This document shows positions 17,212 through 28,091 of a stretch of DNA of 64,000 nucleotides, in pieces. The stretch comes from Pseudomonadota bacterium (lineage in GTDB: Bacteria; Pseudomonadota; Gammaproteobacteria; Enterobacterales; Enterobacteriaceae), in contig JAGTSE010000031.1 of NCBI GenBank assembly GCA_018261615.1, positions 1-64,000 on the forward strand, in the 5' to 3' direction. The notes under the pieces were generated by a model. That model was not told the origin of the DNA. It ran no database searches and saw only the letters and a list, made by a program, of their open reading frames with translations. Positions within the stretch are counted from its first letter, which is position 1. Each line of letters begins with the position of its first letter. The translations under genes and the position numbers were made by a program.

Positions 17212-17964
17212 TCAACGCGTCAGGCGAAGCTGTTGTAAATTGCCATCAAGTTGCAGATCGGTTTGCAGACGCGCCACATCCCGGCAGGTAAATGCCATCG
17301 ACCGATGTGTTTCTAGTTTCTGCCGCCACTTTTCCGGTACTGTTTCCAGGTTTTCGTATAGCGCCTCCAGAGTTGGAAACGTGCTCAGCAACTGTGTTGC
17401 GCTTTTCGGACCTATACCCGCCACGCCCGGTACTTTCGAACTGCTAATCCCCGCCAGCCCCCAATAATCCGGTAATTGCTCTGGCGTAACCCCATATTCC
17501 TGAGCAATAAAGGGTGCATCCAGCCAGCGTTTCTGAAAGTAATCGCGAATGCGGATGGTCGGGGAGAGCAACTGGCAGTAGCCTTTGTCGGTTGAGACGA
17601 TCGTCGCTTGTTGCCCGGCCTGCGCCATTTTCACCGCCAGCGTCGCAGCAAGATCGTCGGCTTCGTTGCCAGGCGTTGCCCAACAGCGGAGCCCGCGTTG
17701 TTCGAACGCTGCGCGCAGTAATGGCATCTCCGTCTGTAAGGTCTCCGGCATGGGAGGGCGGCCCGCTTTGTAATCCGGCAGCAACTGATGGCGCCAGCCC
17801 TGGCTACGGGCCTCATCATCAAAAACCGCGACGGCATGGGTTGGCTGACTATGGATAATCAACTGCTCCAGCGCATGCAGGCAGGTACCCACACAGGGTG
17901 AACCTTGCACCGCATGGATACGGCGAATCAGATTGAGTGCGTCAACAATAAGCAGATGAGCCAC
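17212..17964 (-). CDS. xni: Flap endonuclease Xni (ExoIX family)
   Basis: Xni is related to the 5'-nuclease domain of DNA polymerase I and acts on flap structures with Mg2+. The 250-residue sequence has the acidic active-site clusters [44 protein letters not shown] and [10 protein letters not shown]. The helix-hairpin-helix is [20 protein letters not shown] chose the GTG at 17964 because AAGGAGGG lies 5-7 nt upstream and the product then aligns with E. coli Xni from its start. A longer frame would add seven residues. It follows sdaB on the same strand after about 110 bp. Confidence 0.93.
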   Translation of the reverse strand: MAHLLIVDALNLIRRIHAVQGSPCVGTCLHALEQLIIHSQPTHAVAVFDDEARSQGWRHQLLPDYKAGRPPMPETLQTEMPLLRAAFEQRGLRCWATPGNEADDLAATLAVKMAQAGQQATIVSTDKGYCQLLSPTIRIRDYFQKRWLDAPFIAQEYGVTPEQLPDYWGLAGISSSKVPGVAGIGPKSATQLLSTFPTLEALYENLETVPEKWRQKLETHRSMAFTCRDVARLQTDLQLDGNLQQLRLTR

Positions 17965-18075
17965 AGATACCCTCCTTGAAATCATCCTCTAAGGGTATCA
18001 TCGCCCGCCTGGCGAGGCTATAAAGCAGGGAATAATCAGGAAGATGCCTCGCAGAACAAGGCATCTGATGCGGAA

Positions 18076-19443
18076 TTAGTTACAAGAAACGATCTTCATC
18101 GCCAGCCCGCCGCGAGAAGTTTCACGGTATTTGGCGTTCATATCTTTTCCGGTTTCATACATTGTTTCGATAACTTTATCGAGGCAAACGCGCGGTTCAC
18201 TGGTGCGCCGCAGCGCCATTCGCGCCGCATTGACCGCTTTCACCGAAGCAATCGCGTTACGCTCAATACAGGGCACCTGCACCTGGCCAGCTACCGGGTC
18301 ACAGGTCAGACCGAGGTTGTGCTCCATACCGATTTCCGCCGCGATGCAGACTTGCGCCGGGCTGCCGCCCAGCAACTCTGCCAGCCCGGCCGCTGCCATG
18401 GAGCAGGCGACGCCGACTTCCCCCTGGCAGCCCACTTCCGCGCCGGAAATGGAGGCATTCATCTTATACAGCGAGCCGATGGCGCTGGCGACCAGTAAAT
18501 AACGCGCCAGTGAATTGGCGTTAACCTGGCGGATAAAGCGATCGTAATACGCCAGTACCGCCGGCACGATCCCGCACGCGCCGTTTGTCGGTGCCGTCAC
18601 CACGCGCCCACCGGCAGCGTTCTCTTCGTTCACCGCCAGCGCGAACATATTGATCCAGTCAACCACGGCCATCGGGTCGGTGTTGGTTTTGTCACTGCTG
18701 ACCAGCATACGGCGCAACGCAGCAGCACGGCGCGGAACGCGCAGTTTGCCAGGTAATACCCCTTCCGTTGCGATACCGCGCTCTATTCCGCCCTGCATCA
18801 CTTCCCATACGCGGGCGAGATGCTGTTCCAGCTCGGCTTTGCTGTGCAGCGCCAGCTCGTTTTTCATCATCAACCCGGAGAGCGATAAACCGGTCTCCTG
18901 ACAATGGCGCTGTAAATCGGCAGCGGTTCGGTAAGGGTAGGGCACCTCTACCGGCGCACTGGCAGGCTGGCCAAAGTGTTCTTCGTCAACGATAAACCCG
19001 CCGCCGATGGAGTAATAGGTCTGGCTGTAGAGCACCTGTTCGCCCGCCAGCGCAGTAATACGCATGCCATTTTCGTGCAGCGAGAGGTTATCCGCATGGA
19101 AATTCATGCATTGATCGACCGGAAACTCCACTTCATGCGCTTCGTTGGCCAGCAGCAGGCGACCATGGGTATTAACATCCTGAATAAAACCCGGAATGGC
19201 ATCAATATTGACGCTATCCGGCAAATTCCCCGCAAGGCCCATAATAATTGCGATATCAGTATGGTGCCCTTTACCGGTCAGGGAGAGAGAGCCGTAAACA
19301 TCTACCACAACACGAGTTACGTCGTGCAAAATGCCACGGGCAATCAGATCGTCTGTGAACTGTTTACCGGCTTTCATCGGACCAACGGTGTGCGAGCTGG
19401 ACGGCCCGATACCGATTTTAAAAATATCGAATACGCTGATCAT
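18076..19443 (-). CDS. sdaB: L-serine deaminase (L-serine ammonia-lyase) 2
   Basis: SdaB converts L-serine to pyruvate and ammonia with an oxygen-sensitive [4Fe-4S] cluster. The 455-residue protein has the N-terminal beta domain (SVFDIFKIGIGPSSSHTVGP) and the C-terminal alpha domain with cluster cysteines (TNGACGIVPAVLAYY, GAEVGCQGEVGVACSMAAAG, NLGLTCDPVAGQVQVPCIER). Length matches E. coli SdaB. It lies 56 bp downstream of sdaC, its serine supplier, and the two form an operon as in E. coli. Confidence 0.96.
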   Translation of the reverse strand: MISVFDIFKIGIGPSSSHTVGPMKAGKQFTDDLIARGILHDVTRVVVDVYGSLSLTGKGHHTDIAIIMGLAGNLPDSVNIDAIPGFIQDVNTHGRLLLANEAHEVEFPVDQCMNFHADNLSLHENGMRITALAGEQVLYSQTYYSIGGGFIVDEEHFGQPASAPVEVPYPYRTAADLQRHCQETGLSLSGLMMKNELALHSKAELEQHLARVWEVMQGGIERGIATEGVLPGKLRVPRRAAALRRMLVSSDKTNTDPMAVVDWINMFALAVNEENAAGGRVVTAPTNGACGIVPAVLAYYDRFIRQVNANSLARYLLVASAIGSLYKMNASISGAEVGCQGEVGVACSMAAAGLAELLGGSPAQVCIAAEIGMEHNLGLTCDPVAGQVQVPCIERNAIASVKAVNAARMALRRTSEPRVCLDKVIETMYETGKDMNAKYRETSRGGLAMKIVSCN

Positions 19444-19499
19444 GACGCATTATCCATTGCTATAGGGGATGCGCCGCCCGACAGGACGGCGCGAAAAGA

Positions 19500-20792
19500 T
19501 TAGCTGAACAGGGAGAAGAAGATCGCGGAGATGGCGATGAGACCCATAATCACTACGAAGATGTTGCTGATAGCGCCGCTGTATTTGCGCATCGCCGGTA
19601 CTTTCGCGATGGCATACATCGGCATCAGGAACAGGATCATCGCAATGATTGGTCCGCCCAGGGTTTCGATCATGCCCAGAATGCTTGGGTTCCAGGTGGC
19701 AACGGCCCAGGTGGTCAACAGCATAAACAGTGCAGTAATTTTGTTCAGCTTGTTGATTTCGATGGATTTACCTTTGCCGCGCAGGGACTTAATCACCATA
19801 CCGTTAAAACCTTCACGCGCGCCCAGATAATGGCCGAGGAACGATTTGGTGATGGCGATCATCGCAATGATAGGAGCCATCCAGGCAATAACCGGCGCAT
19901 TAAAGTGGTTCGCCAGATAAGAGAGAATGGAGATGTTCTGTTCTTTCGCCGAGGCCAGATCGGCAGGTGCCAGGCTCAGCACACAGCTAAACACAAAGAA
20001 CATAACCGTCATCACCATCATGATGTGAGCGAAGGCCAGAATGCGGGAGCATTTGCGCTCGGCTTCTGCGCCGTACTCTTCACGCTTGGCAACGGCAAAA
20101 GAGGAGATGATCGGCGAGTGGTTAAACGAGAACACCATGACAGGGATTGCCAGCCACAGTGTCATCCACAGGCCATTACCAGTGGCGGAAGCGCTGCTCA
20201 GCGACAAGGTTTCCAGCACGGCGCCGTTCCACTGTGGAATCAGGTACACCGCCAGCACCATCAGTGCGATAACGAACGGGAATACCAGGATGCTCATCGC
20301 TTTCACAATCATCTGCTCACCGAAGCGCACGATGGTCATCATACCTACGATAAGGATCAGCGACAGAATCGCGCGCGGCGGCGGGGTCATTCCCAACTGG
20401 TGGGTCATAAAGCTGTCCACGGTGTTGGTGATCGCCACACTATAAACCAGCAGGATCGGATAAATCGCGAAGAAATAAAGCAGGGTAATCAACTTACCTG
20501 CGCCGATACCGAAGTGCTCTTCGACCACTTCAGTAATATCTTCTCCCGGGTTTTTACCGGACAACACAAAGCGGGTCAGGCCCCGGTGGGCGAAGTAGGT
20601 CATCGGAAAAGCAAGAATTGCCATGATGATGAGCGGGATCAGGCCGCCGACACCGGCGTTAATCGGCAGAAACAGAACGCCTGCGCCGATAGCAGTGCCG
20701 TAAAGGCCCAGCATCCACATGGTGTCGGTTTTGCGCCATGAACTGCGTGTTTCTACTACAGAGGTTCTCGCGCCAGTCTGAATGGTTTCCAT
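19500..20792 (-). CDS. sdaC: Serine:H+ symporter SdaC (HAAAP family)
   Basis: SdaC imports L-serine with protons across the inner membrane. The 430 residues hold about eleven transmembrane helices, beginning [20 protein letters not shown], the conserved first helix of the hydroxy/aromatic amino-acid permease family. It is the first gene of the sdaC-sdaB operon. In E. coli the operon is activated by Crp; I did not find a clean Crp palindrome in the upstream region. Confidence 0.95.
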   Translation of the reverse strand: METIQTGARTSVVETRSSWRKTDTMWMLGLYGTAIGAGVLFLPINAGVGGLIPLIIMAILAFPMTYFAHRGLTRFVLSGKNPGEDITEVVEEHFGIGAGKLITLLYFFAIYPILLVYSVAITNTVDSFMTHQLGMTPPPRAILSLILIVGMMTIVRFGEQMIVKAMSILVFPFVIALMVLAVYLIPQWNGAVLETLSLSSASATGNGLWMTLWLAIPVMVFSFNHSPIISSFAVAKREEYGAEAERKCSRILAFAHIMMVMTVMFFVFSCVLSLAPADLASAKEQNISILSYLANHFNAPVIAWMAPIIAMIAITKSFLGHYLGAREGFNGMVIKSLRGKGKSIEINKLNKITALFMLLTTWAVATWNPSILGMIETLGGPIIAMILFLMPMYAIAKVPAMRKYSGAISNIFVVIMGLIAISAIFFSLFS

Positions 20793-21236
20793 TTATACAT
20801 CTCCTAGGGAAGCAAAATACTGCCGTTGCAGACAAATCAAGTGTCGGGAGCGTCAGTGTCAGTATTTAAGTCGGTTAATTACAGGTTTTTTATAATTTCT
20901 TCCTGTGACTATTTGCGGCGGAAAGATACAGATAAGTTATGACAACATCAGTGACGCGGATCTCAAATGCGATAATCCACTTTTTATGTGAATATATTTA
21001 GACCATTTATCTGGCTAATTATTAGCATATGAAATTTATGGGTGAAAAGGCCAGTATTCGCCAGATATGCGATCGAATTCCGGACGGCGGAATATGATAA
21101 AAGCACTGCAAAACAACGTTTTTGCAGTTATTTATCGATATTAAAAGCGGCTATAATGCATGAATTGCTGGTCAGCAAACAATCGGTTAAACGCAATGTA
21201 TAAGGGCGGATTATGATTCCGCCCTGGAAAGGTCAA
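20793..21236. promoter_or_regulatory. Upstream region of sdaC and 3' flank of ppnN
   Basis: These 444 bp between two minus-strand genes must contain the sdaC promoter and the end of the ppnN transcript. Most of the stretch is AT-rich. I see no coding sequence. A TATAAT-like hexamer on the plus strand (in GGCTATAATGCATG near 21150) points away from sdaC and has no gene to serve. Confidence 0.35.
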
Positions 21237-22601
21237 TCAGGTACAAATTTCGTAGCAGGGAATGTAAGCGGAACCGGGGAGTTTCATACGGTGCTGGGCA
21301 ACAAAACCCTGCAACAGATCGTCCATCCGGCGCATCATGTTGCTATCGCCGTGAATTTTATAGGGGCCAAACGCTTCAATCGCGCGGATACCGGGCTCTT
21401 TCACGTTGCCTGCCACAATACCCGAGAAGGCCCGGCGCAGATCCGCCGCCAGCACTTCTACCGGTTGATCAGGGTAAAGTTTCAGGTTCGCCATATTTTT
21501 ATGGCTCGGTTCGAACGGTACTTGTAGATCCGGCGCAATGCGAATGGACCAGTTGAAACTGTAGGCATCCCCGGTATCGCGACGGTTCTCTTTCACCAGC
21601 GGCATGGCTTTTTTCATCTGGCGCGCCACTTCAGCCGCATCATTAATTATGATGGTGTAGTAGCGGCGCGCGGCTTCGCCCAGCGTATTGACAATAAATT
21701 CGTCCAGAACGCGGAAGTAGTCCGCACTCTCTTTTGGCCCGGTGAGGATCAGCGGTAGCACCTGATTTTTGTTCGCCGGATTCATCAGGATCCCCAGCAG
21801 ATAGAGCAGCTCTTCCGCAGTGCCGACGCCACCAGGAAAGATGATGATTCCGTGCGCGATGCGGACAAAAGCTTCAAGCCGTTTTTCAATATCCGGCATG
21901 ATGATCAACTCATTGACAAGCGGGTTCGGCGGCTCAGCGGCAATAATGGATGGCTCGGTCATGCCGATAAAACGTCCATCCTTATAGCGTTGCTGCGCAT
22001 GGCCAACAGCGGCGCCTTTCATCGGTGCTTCCATAGCGCCCGGCCCGCAGCCGGTGCAGATATTCAGCTCGCGCAGACCCAACTGTGTACCCACTCGGCG
22101 GGCGTAAAGGTATTCGGTTTCGTTGATCGAGTGGCCGCCCCAGCAAACCACCATATTTGGCGCTTCGCTTACGTGCAGGGCGCGCGCGTTGCGCAAAATG
22201 GAGAAGACCAGGTTAGTAATATGGGTAGAGCTTTCCAGATTTAAATGCTGGAAACGCCCGGCATTATAAATTTGCCCACTGACAAAGAGGATATCGCGCA
22301 GGACCGCGAACAGGTTGGCCTGCAGCGAGCGGATGATCCGCCCGTCGACAAAGGCCTCTTCCGGCGGGTTGATCAGTTCCAGCTTCACGCCGCGTTCACG
22401 GCGCAACACATTAATATCAAAACCAACATTGCGGGAAAGCAGCTCTTTGCTGCTGTCCGTCTGGCTCCCTGAGTTCAGTACAGCGAGCGAGCAGTTGCGA
22501 AACAATTGATAAATGTCGCTGCTGGCCGTGCGTTTAAGCATATCGACTTCCAACTGCGACAGCATATCCATTGAGCCAAGCGGGCTAATATGTGTAATCA
22601 A
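21237..22601 (-). CDS. ppnN: Pyrimidine/purine nucleotide 5'-monophosphate nucleosidase
   Basis: PpnN (YgdH) splits nucleoside 5'-monophosphates into base and ribose 5-phosphate and in E. coli is stimulated by (p)ppGpp. The 454-residue protein has the LOG-family Rossmann domain with [14 protein letters not shown] and the catalytic signature [20 protein letters not shown] in the middle, plus N- and C-terminal PpnN-specific domains. Length equals the E. coli protein. The relA gene that makes its regulator is in the same window. Confidence 0.94.
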   Translation of the reverse strand: MITHISPLGSMDMLSQLEVDMLKRTASSDIYQLFRNCSLAVLNSGSQTDSSKELLSRNVGFDINVLRRERGVKLELINPPEEAFVDGRIIRSLQANLFAVLRDILFVSGQIYNAGRFQHLNLESSTHITNLVFSILRNARALHVSEAPNMVVCWGGHSINETEYLYARRVGTQLGLRELNICTGCGPGAMEAPMKGAAVGHAQQRYKDGRFIGMTEPSIIAAEPPNPLVNELIIMPDIEKRLEAFVRIAHGIIIFPGGVGTAEELLYLLGILMNPANKNQVLPLILTGPKESADYFRVLDEFIVNTLGEAARRYYTIIINDAAEVARQMKKAMPLVKENRRDTGDAYSFNWSIRIAPDLQVPFEPSHKNMANLKLYPDQPVEVLAADLRRAFSGIVAGNVKEPGIRAIEAFGPYKIHGDSNMMRRMDDLLQGFVAQHRMKLPGSAYIPCYEICT

Positions 22602-22687
22602 GTGAACTCCTTACGAGACGGAATTTATCTTCCTGATGACTACAATAGCCCTGGCTTATGACGTTTAACAACCCGGCAGGAAATGTT

Positions 22688-23533
22688 TTACTGACGTGCC
22701 AGACGCCCGGTGGCGGGAATGAAATCGGTATTGGTACGCCACGGATTGATATCCAGCCCGCCACGACGCGTGTAGCGTGCGTAAACGCTCAGTTTTTCCG
22801 GCTGGCAGAAGCGCTGAAGGTCGGTAAAAATGCGCTCAACGCACTGTTCGTGAAACTCGTTGTGATGTCGGAAAGAGACCAGATAGCGCAGCAGCTTCTC
22901 GCGATCGATCTTTGGCCCCCGGTACTGGATCTGCACTGAACCCCAGTCCGGCTGGTGAGTAATCAGGCAGTTTGATTTTAGCAGATGGCTGACCAGCGTC
23001 TCTTCAACAACTTTGCCGCTGGCGGCACCTGTCAGCCACGCAGCATCAAAGGCGTAACTCTCGATTTCAATATCCTGCTCGTCAATACAGGTACCATGGA
23101 AATGGGCGATCGGCTGACCTTCCAGTTCATCAATATGGTACAGCGCTACGCTGACGTTACCTTGAGCACAGGTACTCAAATCTCGTTGCAGAGTCTCGCG
23201 TACCTCATCCCAACTGGTGAAGCGCGTCTGGTTAAAACTGTTGAGATAGAGTTTAAAGCTTTTCGATTCCACCAGATTCACGCTGGCGTAATTCAGCTCA
23301 ACGTGGCCTACCGCAACTTGCGGCAAACCTTTGGCATTCAGCCACGAGAGTTCATAAAGCGTCCAGATATCCGCCCCCTGAAAAGGAAGATTCCCGGGCG
23401 TCAGGCCCAGCGGATCGCGGTTTAATGAACGGGGAACGCCCTGCAACAGGCTGGCGTCATAGGTGTCGCGGTAATCAGTGGTTTTGCCAAGCGTCAGGCC
23501 AGCCAGCGCCTGGTGGTTATCGTAAGAAGACAT
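22688..23533 (-). CDS. queF: NADPH-dependent 7-cyano-7-deazaguanine reductase
   Basis: QueF reduces preQ0 to preQ1 in the queuosine tRNA-modification pathway. The 281-residue long-type enzyme has the nucleophilic Cys in [19 protein letters not shown] with the nearby Asp, and the C-terminal [10 protein letters not shown] with the conserved Glu. Two more queuosine genes, queE and queD, are near the far end of this window. It diverges from syd with about 70 bp between the starts. Confidence 0.95.
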   Translation of the reverse strand: MSSYDNHQALAGLTLGKTTDYRDTYDASLLQGVPRSLNRDPLGLTPGNLPFQGADIWTLYELSWLNAKGLPQVAVGHVELNYASVNLVESKSFKLYLNSFNQTRFTSWDEVRETLQRDLSTCAQGNVSVALYHIDELEGQPIAHFHGTCIDEQDIEIESYAFDAAWLTGAASGKVVEETLVSHLLKSNCLITHQPDWGSVQIQYRGPKIDREKLLRYLVSFRHHNEFHEQCVERIFTDLQRFCQPEKLSVYARYTRRGGLDINPWRTNTDFIPATGRLARQ

Positions 23534-23602
23534 GTTTCATCGCCATTTTGCAGGTAAACTATTACGCAGAGTTTATCCTGGCTTATGCGAAGAGAGAAAT
23601 CG

Positions 23603-24148
23603 GTGGAAAACGAGACGGCCATTGCGCTGAAAGCTTTTACGGAACGTTATTGCGACGCGTGGCACGCAGCGCGCGGCACCTGGCCACAAAGTGAGGAACT
23701 GCACGGCATTCCATCGCCCTGTATTATCTCCTCAACCGATGAGTATGTGATCTGGCAACCTCAGCCATTCCCCGCGCAACCGAACGTAAACCCGATTGAG
23801 CAGGCAATGGACATTGTGGTACAAATGCCGGTTCATACGTTTTATACCACGCAATTCGCCGGGGATATGTACGCCCGCCTTGGTACACTGCCGCTGACAC
23901 TGCTGCAAACCTGGAGCGAAGAAGATTTTCTGCGCGTACAGGAAAACCTGATTGGTCATCTTGTCACGCAGAAAAGGTTAAAGCTTTCGCCGACGTTGTT
24001 TATCGCCACGCTTGATAGCGAACTGGATGTTATTTCGCTGTGTAATCTGAGCGGTGAAGTGGTGCAAGAGACGCTGGGGACCCGCCAGCGTACCGTTTTG
24101 GCCCCCAGTCTTGCAGATTTCCTCAACCAGCTCGAACCTGTCGTGTAG
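23603..24148 (+). CDS. syd: SecY-interacting protein Syd
   Basis: Syd is a peripheral cytoplasmic protein that binds SecY and is thought to monitor translocon assembly. The 181-residue product has the family segments [35 protein letters not shown] and [21 protein letters not shown] chose the GTG at 23603 ([12 protein letters not shown]) because it gives the same length and N-terminus as E. coli Syd. An ATG at 23585 would add six residues. Confidence 0.92.
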   Translation: MENETAIALKAFTERYCDAWHAARGTWPQSEELHGIPSPCIISSTDEYVIWQPQPFPAQPNVNPIEQAMDIVVQMPVHTFYTTQFAGDMYARLGTLPLTLLQTWSEEDFLRVQENLIGHLVTQKRLKLSPTLFIATLDSELDVISLCNLSGEVVQETLGTRQRTVLAPSLADFLNQLEPVV

Positions 24149-24167
24149 TCCTTAATGCTACTCTGCG

Positions 24168-24185
24168 TGTGCGAGATCTCTCACG
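24168..24185 (+). promoter_or_regulatory. UvrY/SirA-type operator upstream of csrB
   Basis: TGTGCGAGATCTCTCACG is an imperfect 18-bp palindrome. It closely resembles the UvrY-binding site known upstream of E. coli csrB (TGTGAGAGATCTCTTACA, as I remember it), and its centre is about 184 nt before the csrB start, a very similar distance. A second, related TGTGAGAGATCG lies just downstream (24191-24202). Confidence 0.7.
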
Positions 24186-24324
24186 CGATCTGTGAGAGAT
24201 CGCCTGGACATTTGCCATACAGTCATTGTGCCATTTACCCTATAATTATTTAATTTCATAATGTTACGATTTAACTCTTGTACTTAAAGGGTTTCATTCA
24301 AAAGAAAATTTGCGTTAGGTGTCA

Positions 24325-24352
24325 TTGTAAGGCGGGGCAGAATGGGTAATTC
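24325..24352 (+). promoter_or_regulatory. Candidate csrB promoter
   Basis: TTGTAA (24325-24330) and TAATTC (24347-24352) are separated by 16 bp and lie 7-8 bp before the G expected to start CsrB. The boxes are weak, which suits a promoter needing UvrY. Confidence 0.45.
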
Positions 24353-24359
24353 TGTTTCT

Positions 24360-24725
24360 GTCGGCAGGGAGTCTGACAACGAAGCGTACATCAGGATGAT
24401 GTTGTTTCTGGGACACACCGGGAAGGTGCTACAGGGAAAGGCTTCAGGATGAAGCAACTGGACAACGCAGGATTGCGCTAACGGACGCCTCCAGGAAGGA
24501 GAATGAGAGTCGGTCAGGATGGCTGGCAGATCAGGATGATCAGGGACACGCATTAAGGATGATGCTAAGTCACATCGGGGTGGTGTGAGCAGGATGCACA
24601 GTTCATGGATGAACCGGTCAGGAGACCGCAGGAAAAGTTTTCAAGGATGAGCAGGGAGCACAACGAGTAGCCGGACTGCTATGAAACGAACCGGGAGCAC
24701 TGTTTTTACAGTGCTCCTTTTTTTT
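24360..24725 (+). ncRNA. csrB: CsrB small regulatory RNA
   Basis: CsrB binds many copies of the translational regulator CsrA through GGA motifs and so frees CsrA's mRNA targets. The roughly 366-nt sequence starts GTCGGCAGGGAGTCTGACAA, close to E. coli csrB. It contains about twenty CAGGA/AGGA/GGGA motifs, many in short hairpins such as CATCAGGATGATG and TTCAGGATGAAG. It ends in an intrinsic terminator, GGAGCACTGT / ACAGTGCTCC with a T run (24694-24725). It sits between syd and yqcC exactly as in E. coli. The sensor kinase BarA that activates it via UvrY is also in this window. Confidence 0.95.
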
Positions 24726-24781
24726 ATTTGCTCTGGTCTTTGCTATGCTGCGCGCCAGTCTGTTTTCTACCGGGGGTTTTT

Positions 24782-25111
24782 ATGACTCTGCATCAACGAG
24801 TGCGCGAGCAACTTCATCAACTCGAAGCGCAACTGCGCGAGCAAAATCTGTGGCAAAGCGCGGCGCCAGCGCCGGGTGCCTTTGAAAGCACGCAACCCTT
24901 TTGCATGGATACCCTTGAGCCGTTCGAGTGGCTGCAATGGGTCTTAATTCCGCGTATGCACGCGCTGCTGGATAGCCAGCAGCCGCTACCGCAGGCATTT
25001 GCCATCGCGCCCTATTATGAAATCGCTGTGGACGCCACGCACCCCTCCCGTGAGGTGATGCTGGTTCACCTTCAGCAGCTTGATGCGCTGTTCTCTGGCG
25101 AAGATGACTAA
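24782..25111 (+). CDS. yqcC: Conserved protein YqcC
   Basis: This small cytoplasmic protein of 109 residues has the same length as E. coli YqcC. It shows the family core FMDTLEPFEWLQWVLIPRMH, preceded by a helical N-terminus (HQRVREQLHQLEAQLREQ). No function has been established that I know of. I chose the ATG at 24782 because it matches the E. coli N-terminus; an upstream in-frame ATG would start inside the csrB terminator region. It overlaps truC by TAATG, so the yqcC-truC-yqcA genes are probably co-translated. Confidence 0.9.
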   Translation: MTLHQRVREQLHQLEAQLREQNLWQSAAPAPGAFESTQPFCMDTLEPFEWLQWVLIPRMHALLDSQQPLPQAFAIAPYYEIAVDATHPSREVMLVHLQQLDALFSGEDD

Positions 25112-25908
25112 TGCTGGAGATTATTTACCAGGACGAATGGCTGGTGGCGGTCAACAAACCCTCCGGCTGGTTGGTACACCGTAGCTGGCTGGATCGCGAT
25201 GAAAAAGTGGTGGTAATGCAAACCGTACGCGACCAAATCGGCCAGCATGTTTTTACCGCGCATCGCCTCGACAGGCCAACATCCGGCGTTTTATTGATGG
25301 GGCTTTCCAGCGAAGCGGGCCGCCGCCTGGCGCAGCAGTTTGAGCAGCATCAAATCCAGAAACGCTATCACGCGATTGTGCGCGGTTGGTTGATGGAGCA
25401 GGCACTGCTTGATTACCCGCTGGTGGAGGAACTGGACAAAGTTGCCGATAAATTCGCCCGTGCGAATAAAGAACCGCAGCCAGCGGTAACCCATTATCGT
25501 GGGCTGGCAACCACCGAAATGCCCGTGGCGACCAGTAAATTCCCGACCACCCGTTATGGGTTGGTCGAACTGGAACCGAAAACCGGCCGCAAACATCAAT
25601 TACGCCGCCATCTGGCGCACTTACGCCATCCGATCATTGGCGACAGCAAGCACGGTGATTTGCGGCAAAACCGCAGTGCCGCAGAGCATTTTGGTTGTCA
25701 GAGGCTGATGCTGCATGCCAGCCAGTTAACGCTCACACACCCGTTTACCGGCGAAGCCTTAACGCTGCGCGCCGGGCTGGATGAGGTCTGGATGCAGGCG
25801 CTGTCGCGCTTCGGCTGGCTCGGTCTTCTCCCTGAGAATGAAAGGGTTGAGTTTGCGCCGCTGAACGGTCAGGATGAGGGCCATCTCGAATCACACAAGG
25901 AGCGATGA
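25111..25908 (+). CDS. truC: tRNA pseudouridine(65) synthase
   Basis: TruC converts U65 of certain tRNAs to pseudouridine. The 265-residue RluA-family enzyme has the catalytic motif [16 protein letters not shown] (Asp near residue 54) and the family segments [15 protein letters not shown] and [20 protein letters not shown]. It starts by overlapping the yqcC stop and ends overlapping the start region of yqcA, consistent with one operon. The C-terminus is a few residues longer than in E. coli. Confidence 0.95.
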   Translation: MLEIIYQDEWLVAVNKPSGWLVHRSWLDRDEKVVVMQTVRDQIGQHVFTAHRLDRPTSGVLLMGLSSEAGRRLAQQFEQHQIQKRYHAIVRGWLMEQALLDYPLVEELDKVADKFARANKEPQPAVTHYRGLATTEMPVATSKFPTTRYGLVELEPKTGRKHQLRRHLAHLRHPIIGDSKHGDLRQNRSAAEHFGCQRLMLHASQLTLTHPFTGEALTLRAGLDEVWMQALSRFGWLGLLPENERVEFAPLNGQDEGHLESHKER

Positions 25909-25910
25909 GC

Positions 25911-26360
25911 ATGGCGAAGATCGGAATTTATGTTGGCACCATGTACGGTAATTCGCTGTTGGTGGCGGAAGAAGCGCAGGAAATCTTAAACGCACATGGC
26001 CATAGCGCGGCGGTGTTTGAAGATCCTACAGCGGCGGACTGGGATAACCATAAAGGCCAGTACGCGCTGGTGGTAACGTCTACGACCGGGCAGGGCGATT
26101 TGCCGGACAGCATTGCTCCGTTGTTCCATTACCTACGCGATACTGTGGGTTACCAGCCTGATTTACATTATGGTGTGATTGCCCTGGGCGATAGCACATA
26201 CGCCAATTTCTGCGGCGGCGGCAAACAGTTTGATGCTTTGTTGCAGGAGCAGGGCGCACAGCGCATTGGTGATATGCTGTTGATTGACGCGAGTGAAGAC
26301 CCGGAGCCGGAAAGTGTGTCAAATCCGTGGGTTGAACACTGGGCAACTCTGCTGAACTAA
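25911..26360 (+). CDS. yqcA: Flavodoxin-like protein YqcA
   Basis: This is a short-chain flavodoxin-type electron carrier of 149 residues. The FMN phosphate-binding loop is [13 protein letters not shown] near residue 10, followed by [12 protein letters not shown] and [17 protein letters not shown], which frame the isoalloxazine ring. I chose the ATG at 25911 because AAGGAG lies 8 nt upstream and the length then equals E. coli YqcA; an ATG at 25905 would leave only 2 nt after the Shine-Dalgarno sequence. Physiological partners are unknown. Confidence 0.92.
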   Translation: MAKIGIYVGTMYGNSLLVAEEAQEILNAHGHSAAVFEDPTAADWDNHKGQYALVVTSTTGQGDLPDSIAPLFHYLRDTVGYQPDLHYGVIALGDSTYANFCGGGKQFDALLQEQGAQRIGDMLLIDASEDPEPESVSNPWVEHWATLLN

Positions 26361-26738
26361 CGTTTTTCCTCCTCAGCCGGGGAGGGAAAATGCCTTCTTT
26401 TTACGGCGTCAAGCGACGCATTTCACATTCTTAGATCCTTACCCTCGTCTGGCCTTCTTTGCCGATCTCCGGTTTCCATTTCCGTGAAGTACTCCCCATT
26501 AGCCTGGGCTAATGCAATAAAGCAATTTTCCGGGGCTAGTGAATGTTGTGTTGTTGCACGGTGAGAGTTACAAGGCAGCTTCTTATACTTTTCTCGCCAG
26601 TTAAAAAATGCGCTCCGCTAAGGGGAAAACCCCGGCAGGAACAGCAAAAAACACAACTACATCATCCTGTCTTCCCCTACAGGTTGTGCCGTACAGGATG
26701 AATGTACAAAAGAACATTGATGCTTCGGGAGTACAACC
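26361..26738 (+). promoter_or_regulatory. Upstream region of the gud operon with an 18-bp palindrome
   Basis: These 378 bp contain no gene. The clearest element is the perfect palindrome CATTAGCC-TG-GGCTAATG at 26497-26514, about 225 bp before gudP, a candidate operator. A second feature is the repeated CCTACAGG / TACAGGAT motif at about 26670-26700 close to the start. In E. coli the gud genes are activated by the sugar-diacid regulator CdaR; I cannot say whether either element is its site. Confidence 0.4.
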
Positions 26739-28091
26739 ATGAGTACATTCAGCCAGGTGGCGAGCGGTGCTGAAAAGCGCACTAACGCCCGCTACTGGAT
26801 TGTGGTGATGCTGTTTATCGTCACATCCTTCAACTACGGCGATCGCGCAACCTTGTCGATTGTCGGTTCGGAGATGTCCAAATCCATCGGCCTTGATTCG
26901 ATCTCCATGGGCTATGTTTTTTCTGCCTTTTCTTGGGCCTATGTGATTGGCCAGATCCCGGGTGGCTGGTTGCTTGACCGCTTCGGCTCCAAACGGGTCT
27001 ATTTCTGGTCCATCTTTACATGGTCGATGTTTACCTTACTGCAGGGCTTTGTCGATATCTTCAGTGGCTTCGGCATCATCGTGGCTCTTTTTACTCTGCG
27101 TTTTATGGTCGGTCTGGCCGAATCGCCCTCCTTCCCCGGTAACAGTCGTATCGTTGCGGCCTGGTTCCCGGCGCAGGAGAGGGGCACGGCGGTGGCGATT
27201 TTTAACTCCGCACAATATTTCGCGACCGTTATTTTTGCGCCGATCATGGGTTGGCTGACGCACGAAGTGGGCTGGTCGCACGTCTTCTTCTTTATGGGCG
27301 GTTTAGGGATCTTCATCAGCCTGCTGTGGCAGAAAATGATCCACGAGCCGAATCAGCACCCTGGCGTCAACAAGAAAGAACTGGAGTACATTGCCGAGGG
27401 GGGGGCGCTGATCAACATGGATCAGAAGAACAACATTCATAGCGTCCCGTTCTCGGAAAAATGGGGGCAGATTAAACAACTGTTGGGTTCGCGCATGATG
27501 ATCGGCGTTTACCTGGGGCAATACTGCATTAACGCTCTGACCTACTTCTTTATCACCTGGTTCCCGGTGTATCTGGTGCAGGCGCGCGGCATGTCGATCC
27601 TGAAGGCCGGGTTTATTGCATCGATTCCGGCTATTTGCGGGTTTGTCGGCGGCGTACTTGGCGGTGTCATTTCAGACTGGTTAATGCGTCGCTACGGCTC
27701 GCTGAATATGGCCCGCAAAACACCGATCGTGTTGGGCATGCTGCTCTCGATGAGCATGGTGTTCTGTAACTACACCAACTCGGAAATGATGATCATCGGC
27801 TTTATGTCGCTGGCCTTCTTCGGTAAAGGGATTGGCGCGCTGGGCTGGGCGGTGATGGCAGATACCGCGCCGAAAGAGATCAGCGGCCTGAGCGGCGGAC
27901 TGTTCAATATGTTCGGCAACATCTCCGGCATCGTGACGCCAATTGCTATTGGCTACATTGTTGGTACTACCGGTTCGTTTAATGGCGCGCTGATTTATGT
28001 CGGTATCCATGCACTGGTCGCGATATTGAGCTATCTGGTGCTGGTCGGCAATATCAAACGTATCGTACTGAAACCTGCAGGACGTGAGTAA
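26739..28091 (+). CDS. gudP: D-glucarate/galactarate MFS permease
   Basis: GudP imports D-glucarate and related hexaric acids with protons. The 450-residue protein has twelve predicted transmembrane helices and the anion:cation symporter signature of the major facilitator superfamily ([14 protein letters not shown] near residue 30, [15 protein letters not shown] as the loop 2-3 motif, [17 protein letters not shown]). It begins the gudPXD operon and its stop overlaps the gudX start (TAATG). Confidence 0.93.
   Translation: MSTFSQVASGAEKRTNARYWIVVMLFIVTSFNYGDRATLSIVGSEMSKSIGLDSISMGYVFSAFSWAYVIGQIPGGWLLDRFGSKRVYFWSIFTWSMFTLLQGFVDIFSGFGIIVALFTLRFMVGLAESPSFPGNSRIVAAWFPAQERGTAVAIFNSAQYFATVIFAPIMGWLTHEVGWSHVFFFMGGLGIFISLLWQKMIHEPNQHPGVNKKELEYIAEGGALINMDQKNNIHSVPFSEKWGQIKQLLGSRMMIGVYLGQYCINALTYFFITWFPVYLVQARGMSILKAGFIASIPAICGFVGGVLGGVISDWLMRRYGSLNMARKTPIVLGMLLSMSMVFCNYTNSEMMIIGFMSLAFFGKGIGALGWAVMADTAPKEISGLSGGLFNMFGNISGIVTPIAIGYIVGTTGSFNGALIYVGIHALVAILSYLVLVGNIKRIVLKPAGRE

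Noticed and set aside
19830..20741. 303-codon open frame antisense to sdaC
   Set aside because: It is the mirror of the real membrane-protein gene; its composition (many His, Arg, Gln, Asp) is typical of the reverse strand of such genes.
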